Assembly (NCBI RefSeq): GCF_041435095.1 | Contig: NZ_CP108025.1 | Location: 2,852,001-2,916,000, forward strand | DNA: 64,000 bases | Reading direction: 5' to 3' | From: Kitasatospora sp. NBC_00315 | Lineage (GTDB): Bacteria > Actinomycetota > Actinomycetes > Streptomycetales > Streptomycetaceae | In this document: piece after piece, positions 7,806-15,440 of the stretch | How the letters are laid out: the number at the start of each line of letters is the position of its first letter | Position numbering within the stretch: the first letter of the stretch is position 1 | Program-made: the position numbers and the translations under genes | Notes under the pieces: model-generated | The model's input: the letters and a program-made list of their open reading frames with translations, nothing else | Database searches by the model: none | Told to the model about the DNA's origin: nothing

Positions 7806-9215
7806 TCAGCTGCCGACGAAGGCCGCGAGCAGCAGCCAGACCACGGGCGCGGTCGGCAGCAGCGAGTCCAGCCGGTCCATGATGCCGCCGTGGCCCGGGA
7901 GGAGCGTGCCCATGTCCTTGATCCCCAGATCGCGCTTGATCATGGACTCGCCGAGGTCGCCGAGGGTCGCGGTGACGGCCGCACAGCCCCCCAGGATCAG
8001 GCCCTGCCACCAGATGCCGTCGTCGATGATCAACTGCATCAGCAACGCCCCGGCCAGCATCGACAGCGCGATGCCGCCCGCCAGGCCCTCGCGGGTCTTG
8101 CCCGGGCTGATGGTGGGTGCCAGCTTGGTCTTCCCGAACTTGTAGCCCACCGCGTAGGCCCCGGTGTCACTGCAGACCGTGACGATCAGGAAGAGCACGA
8201 TCCGCTGCGGTCCGTCGTCCGCGGCCAGCATCATCGCGACGAAGGTGGCCAGGAACGGCACGTAGAAGGCGGTGAAGATGCCCGCCGTCACGTCCCGGAG
8301 GTAGTTCTCCGGCGGCGCGGCCATCCGCCACACCATCACCGCCAGGCCGGTCAGGGCGAGCGAGGCGGCGGCCCACTGCACACCGGCCCAGTAGCCGGTG
8401 GAGAGCATCGCCACGCTGCCGGCCGCCACCGGGACCAGCGGCGACCTGATCTCCTTGCGCTCCGTGAGTCGGCTGGAGAGCTCCCAGACGCCGACCACGA
8501 CGGCGGCCATCACCACGACCAGGAACAGGGCCTTGACGAAGAACAGCGAGGCGATGATCACCGCACCGAGGCCGACGCCCACGCCTATCGCGGCCTGGAG
8601 ATTGCGGCCGCCGCGCTGCTTGCGAGGCTGCGGGTCGGGCTGGGCCACTGGTGTCTCCTGCCCTGGGTAGGACGGCACGGGGTGGGGCTGCACCAGCGGC
8701 GCCACGGGGGGCTGCGGCGCTTGGTACGAGGGTGCGGGCGACTGCGGCGGATACGGCGAGGCCGCCGGCGGCCACTGGGCCGGCTGCGGCTGCGCGGGGT
8801 GCGCCGCGGGGTCGAGCAGCCCGGTCAGCGGCGGCAGCACCACCGTCTCCTCCACCGCCGGGACGGCGGCAGTGGGCGGTTCGTCGCGGAACAGCGGGCC
8901 GCTCAGCCTGCCCGCCACCCGCGTCTGCTGCTGTTCCGATGCCCGCGCGGGCCCGTGGACGGGCACCGGAGCGGGAGCGGGCTGCCCGTACGGCCCGGGC
9001 GAGGCCTCCCGGGGGAGCTCCTGGCCGGAGCCGTCCTGGACTGGGCGCATGAACTGAGTCTGCTCCGCATCGGCCCCCCAGTACACCGGAGACTGCTGCG
9101 AGTGACCCATTCGGTGCTGGTCACCCGCAGCAGGCGTCGGCGCGGCGGGGTACGGCGGCAGGTACTGCTGGTCGGATGGGCCCCAGTAGCCGGGGGCGTC
9201 AGGGGCGTCGTTCAT
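7806..9215 (-). CDS. cdsA: Phosphatidate cytidylyltransferase CdsA with long proline-rich N terminus
   Basis: 469 residues. CdsA makes CDP-diacylglycerol from phosphatidate and CTP in the membrane, the branch point for phospholipids. The catalytic part (about residues 205-469) has seven to eight membrane spans and the family signature near the C terminus (DLGESMIKRDLGIKDMG, then LLPGHGGIMDRLDSLL). The first ~200 residues are soluble and rich in Pro, Gln, Ala and Gly, with PPYPAAP- and PQPAQWP-like stretches; ordinary CdsA enzymes are about 260-300 residues. The ATG shares one base with the frr stop (TGATG), so the two are coupled. Confidence 0.94.
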   Translation of the reverse strand: MNDAPDAPGYWGPSDQQYLPPYPAAPTPAAGDQHRMGHSQQSPVYWGADAEQTQFMRPVQDGSGQELPREASPGPYGQPAPAPVPVHGPARASEQQQTRVAGRLSGPLFRDEPPTAAVPAVEETVVLPPLTGLLDPAAHPAQPQPAQWPPAASPYPPQSPAPSYQAPQPPVAPLVQPHPVPSYPGQETPVAQPDPQPRKQRGGRNLQAAIGVGVGLGAVIIASLFFVKALFLVVVMAAVVVGVWELSSRLTERKEIRSPLVPVAAGSVAMLSTGYWAGVQWAAASLALTGLAVMVWRMAAPPENYLRDVTAGIFTAFYVPFLATFVAMMLAADDGPQRIVLFLIVTVCSDTGAYAVGYKFGKTKLAPTISPGKTREGLAGGIALSMLAGALLMQLIIDDGIWWQGLILGGCAAVTATLGDLGESMIKRDLGIKDMGTLLPGHGGIMDRLDSLLPTAPVVWLLLAAFVGS

Positions 9216-9772
9216 CAGACTTCGAGCAGCTCGGCTTCCTTGTGCTTCAGGAGCTCGTCGACCTGCGCGACGAAACGCGCGGTGAGGTCGTCCAGCTCCT
9301 TCTCGGCGCGGCGGCCCTCGTCCTCGCCGTGCTCGCCGTCCTTGACCAGCTTGTCGATCGTGTCCTTGGCCTTGCGGCGGACCGAGCGGATGGAGACCTT
9401 GGCGTCCTCACCCTTGCTGCGCGCGACCTTGATGTACTCCTTGCGGCGCTCCTCGGTCAGCTGAGGGAACGACACCCGGATGATCGAACCGTCGTTGGAC
9501 GGGTTGACGCCCAGGTCCGAGTCGCGGATCGCGGTCTCGATGTTGCGCAGCGCCGTCTTGTCGAACGGCGTGACGATGGCCATCCGCGGCTCCGGCACGG
9601 CGAACGAGGCGAGCTGGTTGATCGGCGTCAGGGCGCCGTAGTAGTCCGCCACGATCTTGGCGAACATCGCCGGGTGCGCCCGGCCGGTACGGATGGCGGC
9701 GAAGTCGTCCTTGGCGACGACCACGGCCTTCTCCATCTTCTCCTCGGCTTCGAGGAGGGTCTCTTCGATCAC
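9215..9772 (-). CDS. frr: Ribosome recycling factor
   Basis: 185 residues, standard RRF length. RRF splits post-termination ribosomes with EF-G. Sequence landmarks are [20 protein letters not shown], the hinge/tip region [20 protein letters not shown] and the [14 protein letters not shown] segment [20 protein letters not shown]. It sits in the classical order tsf-pyrH-frr-cdsA, 102 bp after pyrH. The stop overlaps the cdsA start by one base. Confidence 0.97.
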   Translation of the reverse strand: MIEETLLEAEEKMEKAVVVAKDDFAAIRTGRAHPAMFAKIVADYYGALTPINQLASFAVPEPRMAIVTPFDKTALRNIETAIRDSDLGVNPSNDGSIIRVSFPQLTEERRKEYIKVARSKGEDAKVSIRSVRRKAKDTIDKLVKDGEHGEDEGRRAEKELDDLTARFVAQVDELLKHKEAELLEV

Positions 9773-9874
9773 GGTCTGCTCCCTGTCCGGTGTGCCTTGA
9801 TGCCGTACTGATGATCCGCCGGGCCGCTGCGGGCCCGGCCGGCGGCTTGCTGCTGCGGCCGACGTGCAGGCCGC

Positions 9875-10630
9875 TCAGGCCCGGACGGCGTCCTGGCTGA
9901 TGAGCGTGCCGATCTTCTCACTCTTCACCGCGCGCGCGATATTGCCCTCGGCCAGCAGCTCGAAGACCAGCATCGGCAGGTTGTTGTCCTTGCACAGCGT
10001 GATCGCGGTGAGGTCGGCGACCTTGAGGTCACGCGCGATGACCTCGGAGTACTCCAGGGCGTCGAACTTGACCGCCTCCGGGTTGGTCCGGGGATCGGCG
10101 TCGTAGACACCGTCGACGCCGTTCTTGCCCATCAGCAGCACCTCGGCGTGGATCTCCAGCGCGCGCTGGACGGCCGTGGTGTCGGTGGAGAAGTACGGCA
10201 TGCCCATCCCGGCGCCGAAGATGACCACACGGCCCTTCTCCAGGTGCCGGACGGCACGCAGCGGCAGGTACGGCTCGGCCACCTGGCCCATCGTGATGGC
10301 GGTCTGGACCCGGGTCTCGATGCCTTCCTTGATCAGGAAGTCCTGGAGTGCGAGGCAGTTCATCACGGTGCCGAGCATGCCCATGTAGTCGGAACGGGCC
10401 CGGTCCATGCCGCGGACCTGGAGCTCCGCACCACGGAAGAAGTTGCCGCCGCCGATCACCACGGCGACCTCGGTACCGCCGCGGACCACCGTGGCGATCT
10501 CACGGGCGATCTTGTGCACGACGTCCGGGTCGACGCCGAGGCCGCCGCCACCGGCGAACGCCTCACCGGACAGCTTGAGCAGAACCCGGCGGCGCCGGAC
10601 CTCCTGCGCGGACTCCTGCGTCTCCTGCAT
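9875..10630 (-). CDS. pyrH: UMP kinase
   Basis: 251 residues of the amino-acid-kinase fold. It phosphorylates UMP to UDP and is the first committed step from UMP towards pyrimidine nucleotides, usually a hexamer activated by GTP. Motifs: [12 protein letters not shown] at the N terminus, [11 protein letters not shown], the UMP-contacting [19 protein letters not shown] and [13 protein letters not shown]. Start ATG 10630 is preceded by AGGAGAAG. It lies between tsf and frr in the usual order. Confidence 0.97.
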   Translation of the reverse strand: MQETQESAQEVRRRRVLLKLSGEAFAGGGGLGVDPDVVHKIAREIATVVRGGTEVAVVIGGGNFFRGAELQVRGMDRARSDYMGMLGTVMNCLALQDFLIKEGIETRVQTAITMGQVAEPYLPLRAVRHLEKGRVVIFGAGMGMPYFSTDTTAVQRALEIHAEVLLMGKNGVDGVYDADPRTNPEAVKFDALEYSEVIARDLKVADLTAITLCKDNNLPMLVFELLAEGNIARAVKSEKIGTLISQDAVRA

Positions 10631-10698
10631 GGACTTCTCCTTCTACACCTGCTGATTCACAGACCCGGGTGTGCGGAGCCCCGGCCTGCGCGTACACG

Positions 10699-10756
10699 CG
10701 AGGAGGCCACTGCCGCGGGAACCGGTACGGTGTCCTGCACGGCAATGGCCTCCTCG
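10699..10756 (-). terminator. Long stem-loop between tsf and pyrH
   Basis: An 11-bp perfect outer stem (10699-10709 with 10746-10756, CGAGGAGGCCA / TGGCCTCCTCG), plus an inner GCCG/CGGC pairing, in the 251-bp tsf-pyrH spacer. It is closer to pyrH than the hairpin at 10816 and could be an attenuator or mRNA processing site rather than a full terminator. Confidence 0.5.
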
Positions 10757-10815
10757 TCGTTCATGGTGCCGACGTGCCCCCTGGGGGTGCGGAGAGCCCG
10801 ATCGGCGCGTTCCTT

Positions 10816-10836
10816 CCCGTCCGGTCAGCGGACGGG
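10816..10836 (-). terminator. Hairpin downstream of tsf
   Basis: CCCGTCC-ggtcagc-GGACGGG, a 7-bp stem with a 7-nt loop located 45 bp after the tsf stop (reading minus). No U tract follows, so it may be a partial terminator separating the very highly expressed rpsB-tsf from pyrH-frr-cdsA. Confidence 0.5.
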
Positions 10837-10881
10837 GACGGTTCCTACCCTATGCGGGCCGGAACCTCCGGGGAACGTGGC

Positions 10882-11721
10882 TCAGGCGCCGACGCGGAAG
10901 CGCGCGAAACGCTTGAGGGTGACGCCGTTCTCCTCGAGAACCTTGGCGACGGACTTCTTGTTGTCCTTCGCGAAGGCCTGCTCCAGGACGGAGTTCTCCT
11001 TGACGAAGCCGGTGACGCGACCCTCGACGATCTTCGGCAGGGCGGCCTCGGGCTTGCCCTCCTCGCGAGCGGTGGCCTCGGCGACGCGACGCTCGTTCTC
11101 GAGGTCCTCGGCCGGGATGTCCTCGCGGGAGAGGTACTTCGGGGCGAAGGCCGCGATGTGCTGCGCGACGTCCTTGGCGACCACGGCGTTCTCGGTGTCG
11201 AGCTCGACGAGGACACCGATGGTCGGCGGGAGGTCCGGGTCCGACTTGTGCAGGTAGACGGCGACGTAGCTGTCAGCGTCGAACTGCGCGAAGCGACGGA
11301 AGACGATCTTCTCGCCCAGGGACGCGTTGGCCTCGTCCACGAACTGCTGGACGCTCTTGCCGGCCTCGATCTCGCTGGCCAGCGCGGCCTCGAGGTCGGC
11401 CGGGGAGGTGGCGGCGACGTGTGCGGCGATCGCGTTGGCGACCTCGACGAACTTGCCGCCCTTGGCGACGAAGTCGGTCTCGCAGTTCAGCTCGACCAGC
11501 ACGCCGGACTTGTTGCCCTCGGCGATCAGCGCGGCGACGGCGCCGTTGGAGGCGTCACGGCCCTCGCGCTTGGCGACGCCCTTCTGACCCTTGATGCGGA
11601 GCTGCTCGACGGCCTTCTGGACGTCACCGTCGGCCTCGACGAGAGCGTTCTTGCAGTCCAGCATGCCGGCGCCGGTGAGCTCACGGAGCTTCTTGACGTC
11701 CGCGGCGGTGTAGTTCGCCAT
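10882..11721 (-). CDS. tsf: Elongation factor Ts
   Basis: 279 residues. EF-Ts is the nucleotide exchange factor of EF-Tu. The start is the ATG at 11721 because it gives the universal N terminus MANYTAADVKKLRELTGAGM followed by DCKNALVEADGDVQKAVEQL (UBA-like domain, residues 1-55). The exchange-core residues TDFVAK (in LVELNCETDFVAKGGKFVEV) follow, and then a C-terminal dimerisation half. An in-frame extension upstream of 11721 is open but not family-like. Follows rpsB after a 129-bp spacer with two hairpins. Confidence 0.97.
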   Translation of the reverse strand: MANYTAADVKKLRELTGAGMLDCKNALVEADGDVQKAVEQLRIKGQKGVAKREGRDASNGAVAALIAEGNKSGVLVELNCETDFVAKGGKFVEVANAIAAHVAATSPADLEAALASEIEAGKSVQQFVDEANASLGEKIVFRRFAQFDADSYVAVYLHKSDPDLPPTIGVLVELDTENAVVAKDVAQHIAAFAPKYLSREDIPAEDLENERRVAEATAREEGKPEAALPKIVEGRVTGFVKENSVLEQAFAKDNKKSVAKVLEENGVTLKRFARFRVGA

Positions 11722-11765
11722 GGTGTGAATCTCTTCTCGCGTCTCGCGTGTCTGCGTGGGGTTGC

Positions 11766-11791
11766 GCCGGGGCTGGTGGTTCAGCCCCGGC
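11766..11791 (-). terminator. Hairpin 2 in the rpsB-tsf spacer
   Basis: A 10-bp G/C stem (GCCGGGGCTG / CAGCCCCGGC) with a 6-nt loop, just upstream of tsf. With the hairpin at 11800-11838 it forms a tandem pair. It probably modulates tsf relative to rpsB by attenuation or mRNA processing. Confidence 0.55.
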
Positions 11792-11799
11792 ACGGGAGA

Positions 11800-11838
11800 G
11801 AGGGGCACTTACCGGTGTCGTACCGGCGAGTGCCCCTC
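11800..11838 (-). terminator. Hairpin 1 in the rpsB-tsf spacer
   Basis: A 10-bp outer stem (GAGGGGCACT / AGTGCCCCTC) encloses an inner CCGGT/ACCGG stem. It starts 12 bp downstream of the rpsB stop. There is no U run, so partial read-through into tsf is expected. Confidence 0.6.
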
Positions 11839-11850
11839 ACCCTTGGTACG

Positions 11851-12798
11851 TCAGGCCTGCTCGGCCTCGGCGGCCGGAGCCTCGGTGACCTCGGCAGCAG
11901 CCTCGGCGGCGGGAGCCTCGGCCGCAGCCTCGGTCTCGGCCTCGGCGGCGGGGGCCTCGACGGCGGGGGTCTCGGCCTCAGCCTCGACAGCGGCCTCGGC
12001 GACCGGGGCCTCCTCGGCCTTCTTGTCGCCCTCGATGAGGTCCTTCTCCCAGTCGGCCAGCGGCTGGTCGGCGCCCGGCTCGGCCTTGACGTCGCCCTTC
12101 GCGACACCGGCGCGGGCCTTCAGGCCCTCCGCGACGGCGTCGGCGATCACGCGGGTCAGCAGCGTGACGGAGCGGATCGCGTCGTCGTTGCCCGGGATCT
12201 TGTAGTCGACCTCGTCGGGGTCGCAGTTGGTGTCGAGGATGGCGACGACCGGGATGTTGAGCTTCCGGGCCTCGCCGACCGCGATGTGCTCCTTCTTGGT
12301 GTCGACGATCCAGACAGCGCTGGGAACGCGCTGCATGTCACGGATACCGCCAAGGGTCTTCTCGAGCTTGGTGTGCTCGCGCTCCAGAACGAGGAGCTCC
12401 TTCTTGGTGAGGCCCGAACCGGCCACGTCCGAGAAGTCGATCTCGCCGAGCTCCTTCATCCGCTGAAGGCGCTTGTAGACCGTCTGGAAGTTGGTCAGCA
12501 TGCCGCCGAGCCAGCGCTGGTTCACGTAGGGCATGCCCACGCGGGTGGCCTGCTCGGCGATGGCCTCCTGGGCCTGCTTCTTGGTACCGACGAAGAGGAC
12601 GCTGCCGCCGTGGGCAACGGTCTCCTTGACGAACTCGAAGGCGCGGTCGATGTAGTTCAGCGACTGCAGCAGGTCGATGATGTAGATGCCGTTGCGCTCC
12701 GTGAAGATGAAGCGCTTCATCTTCGGGTTCCAACGACGGGTCTGGTGACCGAAGTGGACGCCGCTCTCCAGCAGCTCCCGCATCGTGACGACGGCCAT
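11851..12798 (-). CDS. rpsB: Small ribosomal subunit protein S2 with acidic Ala/Glu tail
   Basis: 315 residues. S2 binds late to the 30S head-body junction with S1. ATG 12798 gives [20 protein letters not shown]; the core is typical ([20 protein letters not shown], then [30 protein letters not shown] and the second signature [20 protein letters not shown]). After about residue 255 comes a tail of ~60 residues made almost only of Ala, Glu, Pro, Thr and Val. Such tails are common in Streptomyces S2 but absent from the E. coli protein. It is the first gene of rpsB-tsf. Confidence 0.97.
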   Translation of the reverse strand: MAVVTMRELLESGVHFGHQTRRWNPKMKRFIFTERNGIYIIDLLQSLNYIDRAFEFVKETVAHGGSVLFVGTKKQAQEAIAEQATRVGMPYVNQRWLGGMLTNFQTVYKRLQRMKELGEIDFSDVAGSGLTKKELLVLEREHTKLEKTLGGIRDMQRVPSAVWIVDTKKEHIAVGEARKLNIPVVAILDTNCDPDEVDYKIPGNDDAIRSVTLLTRVIADAVAEGLKARAGVAKGDVKAEPGADQPLADWEKDLIEGDKKAEEAPVAEAAVEAEAETPAVEAPAAEAETEAAAEAPAAEAAAEVTEAPAAEAEQA

Positions 12799-13184
12799 GG
12801 CCGTGCTCCTCGGTGTTACGCCCGGCTCCGGCGTTTCCGCCGCTGCCGGGTCGGGCTCGGTTTTGTCCGTGGCGGCCAGGTGACCGCCACGCCTGACGCC
12901 CCGGACGTGCCGAGCCGCTGCGGCCTGGGCGGTCGTAACCGCGTCAGGCTCGGCGGACCGAGCGGCACTCGCACTGGCGATGACGGCGGCTGAGCCGTAC
13001 CCGATCGACCGGTGGCGGGGCGTGCGAAGTCGACCCGGCAGACCGGGTCGCGTGTGAAGTGTACGGGAAGCGCCGCACAAGGGGCGACTCAGCGGCGTCC
13101 GGCCCCTCGCTCCGTGCACCTTTCACCTCGGACGGACGCGTCCGGCGGGGTGCTCGGGGCCCGGTTCGGGTGGCGGGGGCGGGC

Positions 13185-13345
13185 GCTTCGAGCGGGGTTC
13201 GTGCGGGTGCTTCGAGCGAGGTTCGAGCGAGGTTCGAGCGGCTTCGGACGGCGACGGGCAGTTCCGGGGGGCGACGGCAGGCGCTCCGGCTGTGCTCAGG
13301 GCAGCGATGGGCAGCGATGGGCGGCTTCGGGCGGCTTCGGGCGGC
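13185..13345. repeat. Short imperfect direct repeats upstream of the peptidase gene
   Basis: Repeated units include cgaggttcgag (several copies at 13215-13245), gggcagcgat (twice near 13300-13320) and gcggcttcgg (several copies at 13321-13345). They look like slippage products in a non-coding spacer. Confidence 0.6.
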
Positions 13346-13372
13346 TGCCCGCACTCGTCGGAGGGACACCGG

Positions 13373-13398
13373 TTGTCCACAACGGGCGGTTGTCCACA
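13373..13398 (+). promoter_or_regulatory. Pair of exact DnaA boxes (TTGTCCACA x2)
   Basis: TTGTCCACA occurs at 13373-13381 and again at 13390-13398, same strand, start-to-start 17 bp. TTGTCCACA is the consensus DnaA box of Streptomyces origins (established knowledge). The pair is 53-78 bp upstream of the M23 peptidase start, a promoter-proximal position. oriC is not expected here, since there is no dnaA/dnaN context. Confidence 0.7.
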
Positions 13399-13450
13399 GG
13401 CATCGGGCAGGGGCTGGCGGTGCAGACAAAGCAGGGCGAACCTCCACTGC

Positions 13451-14194
13451 ATGACAGCACATCTCAGCCTCGTCCGGCCTCTCGCCCGTCCGTCCCGGGC
13501 CTCCCGGGCCTCCCGGGCCTCCGGGGCCTCACTGCCGCCGCCCGCGCCGGACCAGGGCCGACGGGCGCTGCTGCTGGCCCTGTTGCTCACCGCGGTGTTC
13601 CTGGTGGCGCTTCCCGAGCCGCTGGTCCACGCCCGGACGACGGCGGACTCGACGTCGCACGCGGGCGGGCGTGGAGGCGGGAGTCCGCGGCAGTACGGGG
13701 ACGGGGACGGCACCTTCGGCCGGAACGTGACGGGCTCGGGCCGTGTGGCCTTGACGGATCCTGCCCCCGGGCGCTCCTGGCCGGTGGGCGGGCCGGCCGG
13801 AGTCCTGCGCCGCTTCCAGCCGCCTCCCACCACCTGGGCCCCGGGGCATCGCGGAGTCGACCTCGTGGCAGCCCCCGACATCGAGGTGCGCGCGGCCGCG
13901 CCCGGAGTGGTCGTCTTCTCCGGCGTGGTCGCCGGGCGCCCGGTGCTCACCGTGAGTCACTCCGGCTCCGGTACCCCACCTCTGCGGACGACCTACATGC
14001 CCGTCAACGGGAGCGTCCCGGTGGGCACAACCGTGACGGCGGGCCAACCGATCGGCCGACTCGCCACGGTCGCCGGGCACTGCGGCGAGAGCTGCCTCCA
14101 CTGGGGGCTGCTACGCGGGAGCCGCTACCTGGATCCGCTCGCCCTCCTGGGCAACGGAACCGCCCGGTTGCTCCCCCTGCGGAGCGGCAGCTGA
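13451..14194 (+). CDS. M23 family (LytM-type) metallopeptidase, exported
   Basis: 247 residues. ATG 13451 is the most plausible start. A membrane/signal helix lies at about residues 39-56 (ALLLALLLTAVFLVALPEP), and the catalytic LytM domain covers about 110-245. Zinc ligands His133 and Asp137 are in HRGVDLVA. The usual HxH motif reads CLHWG, with Cys215 in place of the first His and His217 present. LytM enzymes cut peptidoglycan cross-links; many actinobacterial ones with partial motifs act as regulators of other hydrolases. It is divergent from rpsB and convergent with a TetR gene. The C terminus ends in LRSGS with no anchor. Confidence 0.85.
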   Translation: MTAHLSLVRPLARPSRASRASRASGASLPPPAPDQGRRALLLALLLTAVFLVALPEPLVHARTTADSTSHAGGRGGGSPRQYGDGDGTFGRNVTGSGRVALTDPAPGRSWPVGGPAGVLRRFQPPPTTWAPGHRGVDLVAAPDIEVRAAAPGVVVFSGVVAGRPVLTVSHSGSGTPPLRTTYMPVNGSVPVGTTVTAGQPIGRLATVAGHCGESCLHWGLLRGSRYLDPLALLGNGTARLLPLRSGS

Positions 14195-14271
14195 CCCGGG
14201 CGCTGACAGAGCCGGCCCGGACGGCTGGACATGGCTCGAGGCGGGGCGCATGGCCCGGCGCGTGGCGGGGC

Positions 14272-14350
14272 CGGGGGTCGGGGGCCAGTGGTCGGGGGCC
14301 CAGGGCTCGGAGGCCAGGGCTCGGAGGCCAGGGCTCGGGGAGGGCTCGGC
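14272..14350. repeat. G-rich direct repeats between the peptidase and TetR genes
   Basis: Tandem copies of a ccagggctcggagg-like unit (about three) preceded by gggtcgggggcc-type repeats, in the 179-bp convergent spacer. The run is strongly G-rich on the plus strand. No gene is seen. Confidence 0.6.
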
Positions 14351-14373
14351 AGAGGCGACGGCCGGGAGTGAAT

Positions 14374-15078
14374 TCAGAGCCGGGGCGGGAGTCCCGGTCC
14401 GGTGGAGGGCGTGCCCGAGCCGGACTGTGCCCCGTGGGCAGCGAGCGCCCCGTCAGGCGGATTCGGTCGCGGCCGCACCCGCGGCCCGGGGCACAGTCCG
14501 TGCAACGCCAGCGCGACCGCGGCATCCGCGATCACCTGCGAATCCTCCGGGAGCGACGCGGCCGCGCGGTGTTCGCTCTGCCTCACGGCTGCTTCCACCA
14601 CGCCCTGCAGCAGACCGGCCGCCAGCCGGGGCTGGTCGTGACCGAGATCCTCCAGGGCCTGGACGACCAGGCCGACCAGCCGGCCGTGGGCGGCACGGAT
14701 CCGCTCCCGCGCCGCCTCGTCGAGTTCCAGCGCGGAGATCGCCGCCACCGCCCGGTGTCGCGGATCGCCGGCGAGCACCAGTTGTCCCCGGATGTAGGCC
14801 TCGATCCGGTCGGCCGCCCGATCACAACCGGCCATACCGGCCTCGATCTCGGCCGCCCACAGCGGGAAGTCCACCTCGCACAGGGCCTCGACCACGGCGG
14901 CACGCGATCGGAAATACTCGTAGACCGAGGATCGGGCCAGCCCGGTGCTCGCCGCGAGCGCAGGGAACGTGAGAGCTTCCATGCCGCCCTCGGTGAGCAG
15001 GCTGCGCGCAGCGTCGAGGAGGGCAGCCCGCTGCAGCTGGCGATGCTCGGCCACGGTGGCTGCTCGGATCTTCGGCAC
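14374..15078 (-). CDS. TetR/AcrR family transcriptional regulator
   Basis: 234 residues. The GTG at 15078 is selected because GGAG precedes it by about 5 nt and it gives VPKIRAATVAEHRQLQRAAL. The helix-turn-helix is clear (about residues 27-60: LTFPALAASTGLARSSVYEYF, a family hallmark). The effector domain (70-190) is helical and Ala/Leu-rich. The last ~35 residues are Pro/Gly-rich and probably disordered. The ligand is unknown. It lies between whiG and the peptidase gene, transcribed with whiG's orientation but separated by 362 bp. The neighbouring cell-wall gene could be a target (inference). Confidence 0.9.
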   Translation of the reverse strand: MPKIRAATVAEHRQLQRAALLDAARSLLTEGGMEALTFPALAASTGLARSSVYEYFRSRAAVVEALCEVDFPLWAAEIEAGMAGCDRAADRIEAYIRGQLVLAGDPRHRAVAAISALELDEAARERIRAAHGRLVGLVVQALEDLGHDQPRLAAGLLQGVVEAAVRQSEHRAAASLPEDSQVIADAAVALALHGLCPGPRVRPRPNPPDGALAAHGAQSGSGTPSTGPGLPPRL

Positions 15079-15440
15079 AGCTCCACTGTACGGAGCCCGC
15101 CGCTCCGCCGGAACGCCTGCGCGCCGTCCCGCTGGCGGAGCGGTCACCACCGTCGCTCACCGGCCTTGCCCACCAGCTGGGCCACCCGGCAGCCGCGCTA
15201 CCGGGCCGGGCGCCCACCGGATGCCGCCACCCGGCGGGGGCGCACCAAGCAGACCCAATCCGGGGATGTGCAGGATCCGGGGATGTGCAGGGCGGACGGC
15301 GGTCTACGGGCGAGCAGTGCGATGGCCAGGCGGACGCGGCGAACCCGCACGGGCGGGCGGGTGAGCGGGTGAGCGGGGCCTGGAGCGGGGAGCCCTGCGG
15401 TGCGCCGAGTGCCGAGGTGGCCCCGGACCGGGCGCCCGCT
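15079..15440. other. Spacer between whiG and the TetR gene
   Basis: 362 bp without a convincing gene. It holds the TetR gene's upstream region and a short direct repeat (ccggggatgtgcag twice, 15259-15292). G-rich runs such as gagcgggtgagcgggg lie close to the whiG end. No clear promoter could be assigned. Confidence 0.4.

Larger units (their letters stand above)
12799..13450. promoter_or_regulatory. Divergent spacer between rpsB and the M23 peptidase gene
   Basis: A 652-bp spacer. For rpsB (minus) a good -10 candidate TACACT lies at 13063-13058, followed in the presumed leader by an 8-bp hairpin at 13031-13050 (CGACCCGG-caga-CCGGGTCG); no clear -35 was found. Towards the peptidase gene, 13185-13345 is full of short direct repeats (gaggttcgagc and gcggcttcgg units). 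Two exact DnaA boxes follow at 13373 and 13390. No convincing gene is visible in this stretch. Confidence 0.5.

Noticed and set aside
10669..12993. A 774-codon plus-strand open frame opposite tsf and rpsB
   Set aside because: EF-Ts and S2 are certain on the minus strand; the Ser/Gly/Leu-rich antisense product is an artefact of their codon bias.
13373..13398. A chromosomal origin of replication
   Set aside because: Only two boxes are present, with no AT-rich unwinding element and no dnaA, dnaN or rpmH nearby; Streptomyces oriC has many boxes.
12944..13462. Open frames in the rpsB-peptidase spacer
   Set aside because: They consist of repeat-derived Arg/Ala/Gly-rich sequence, lack ribosome binding sites and overlap the DnaA boxes and presumed promoters.
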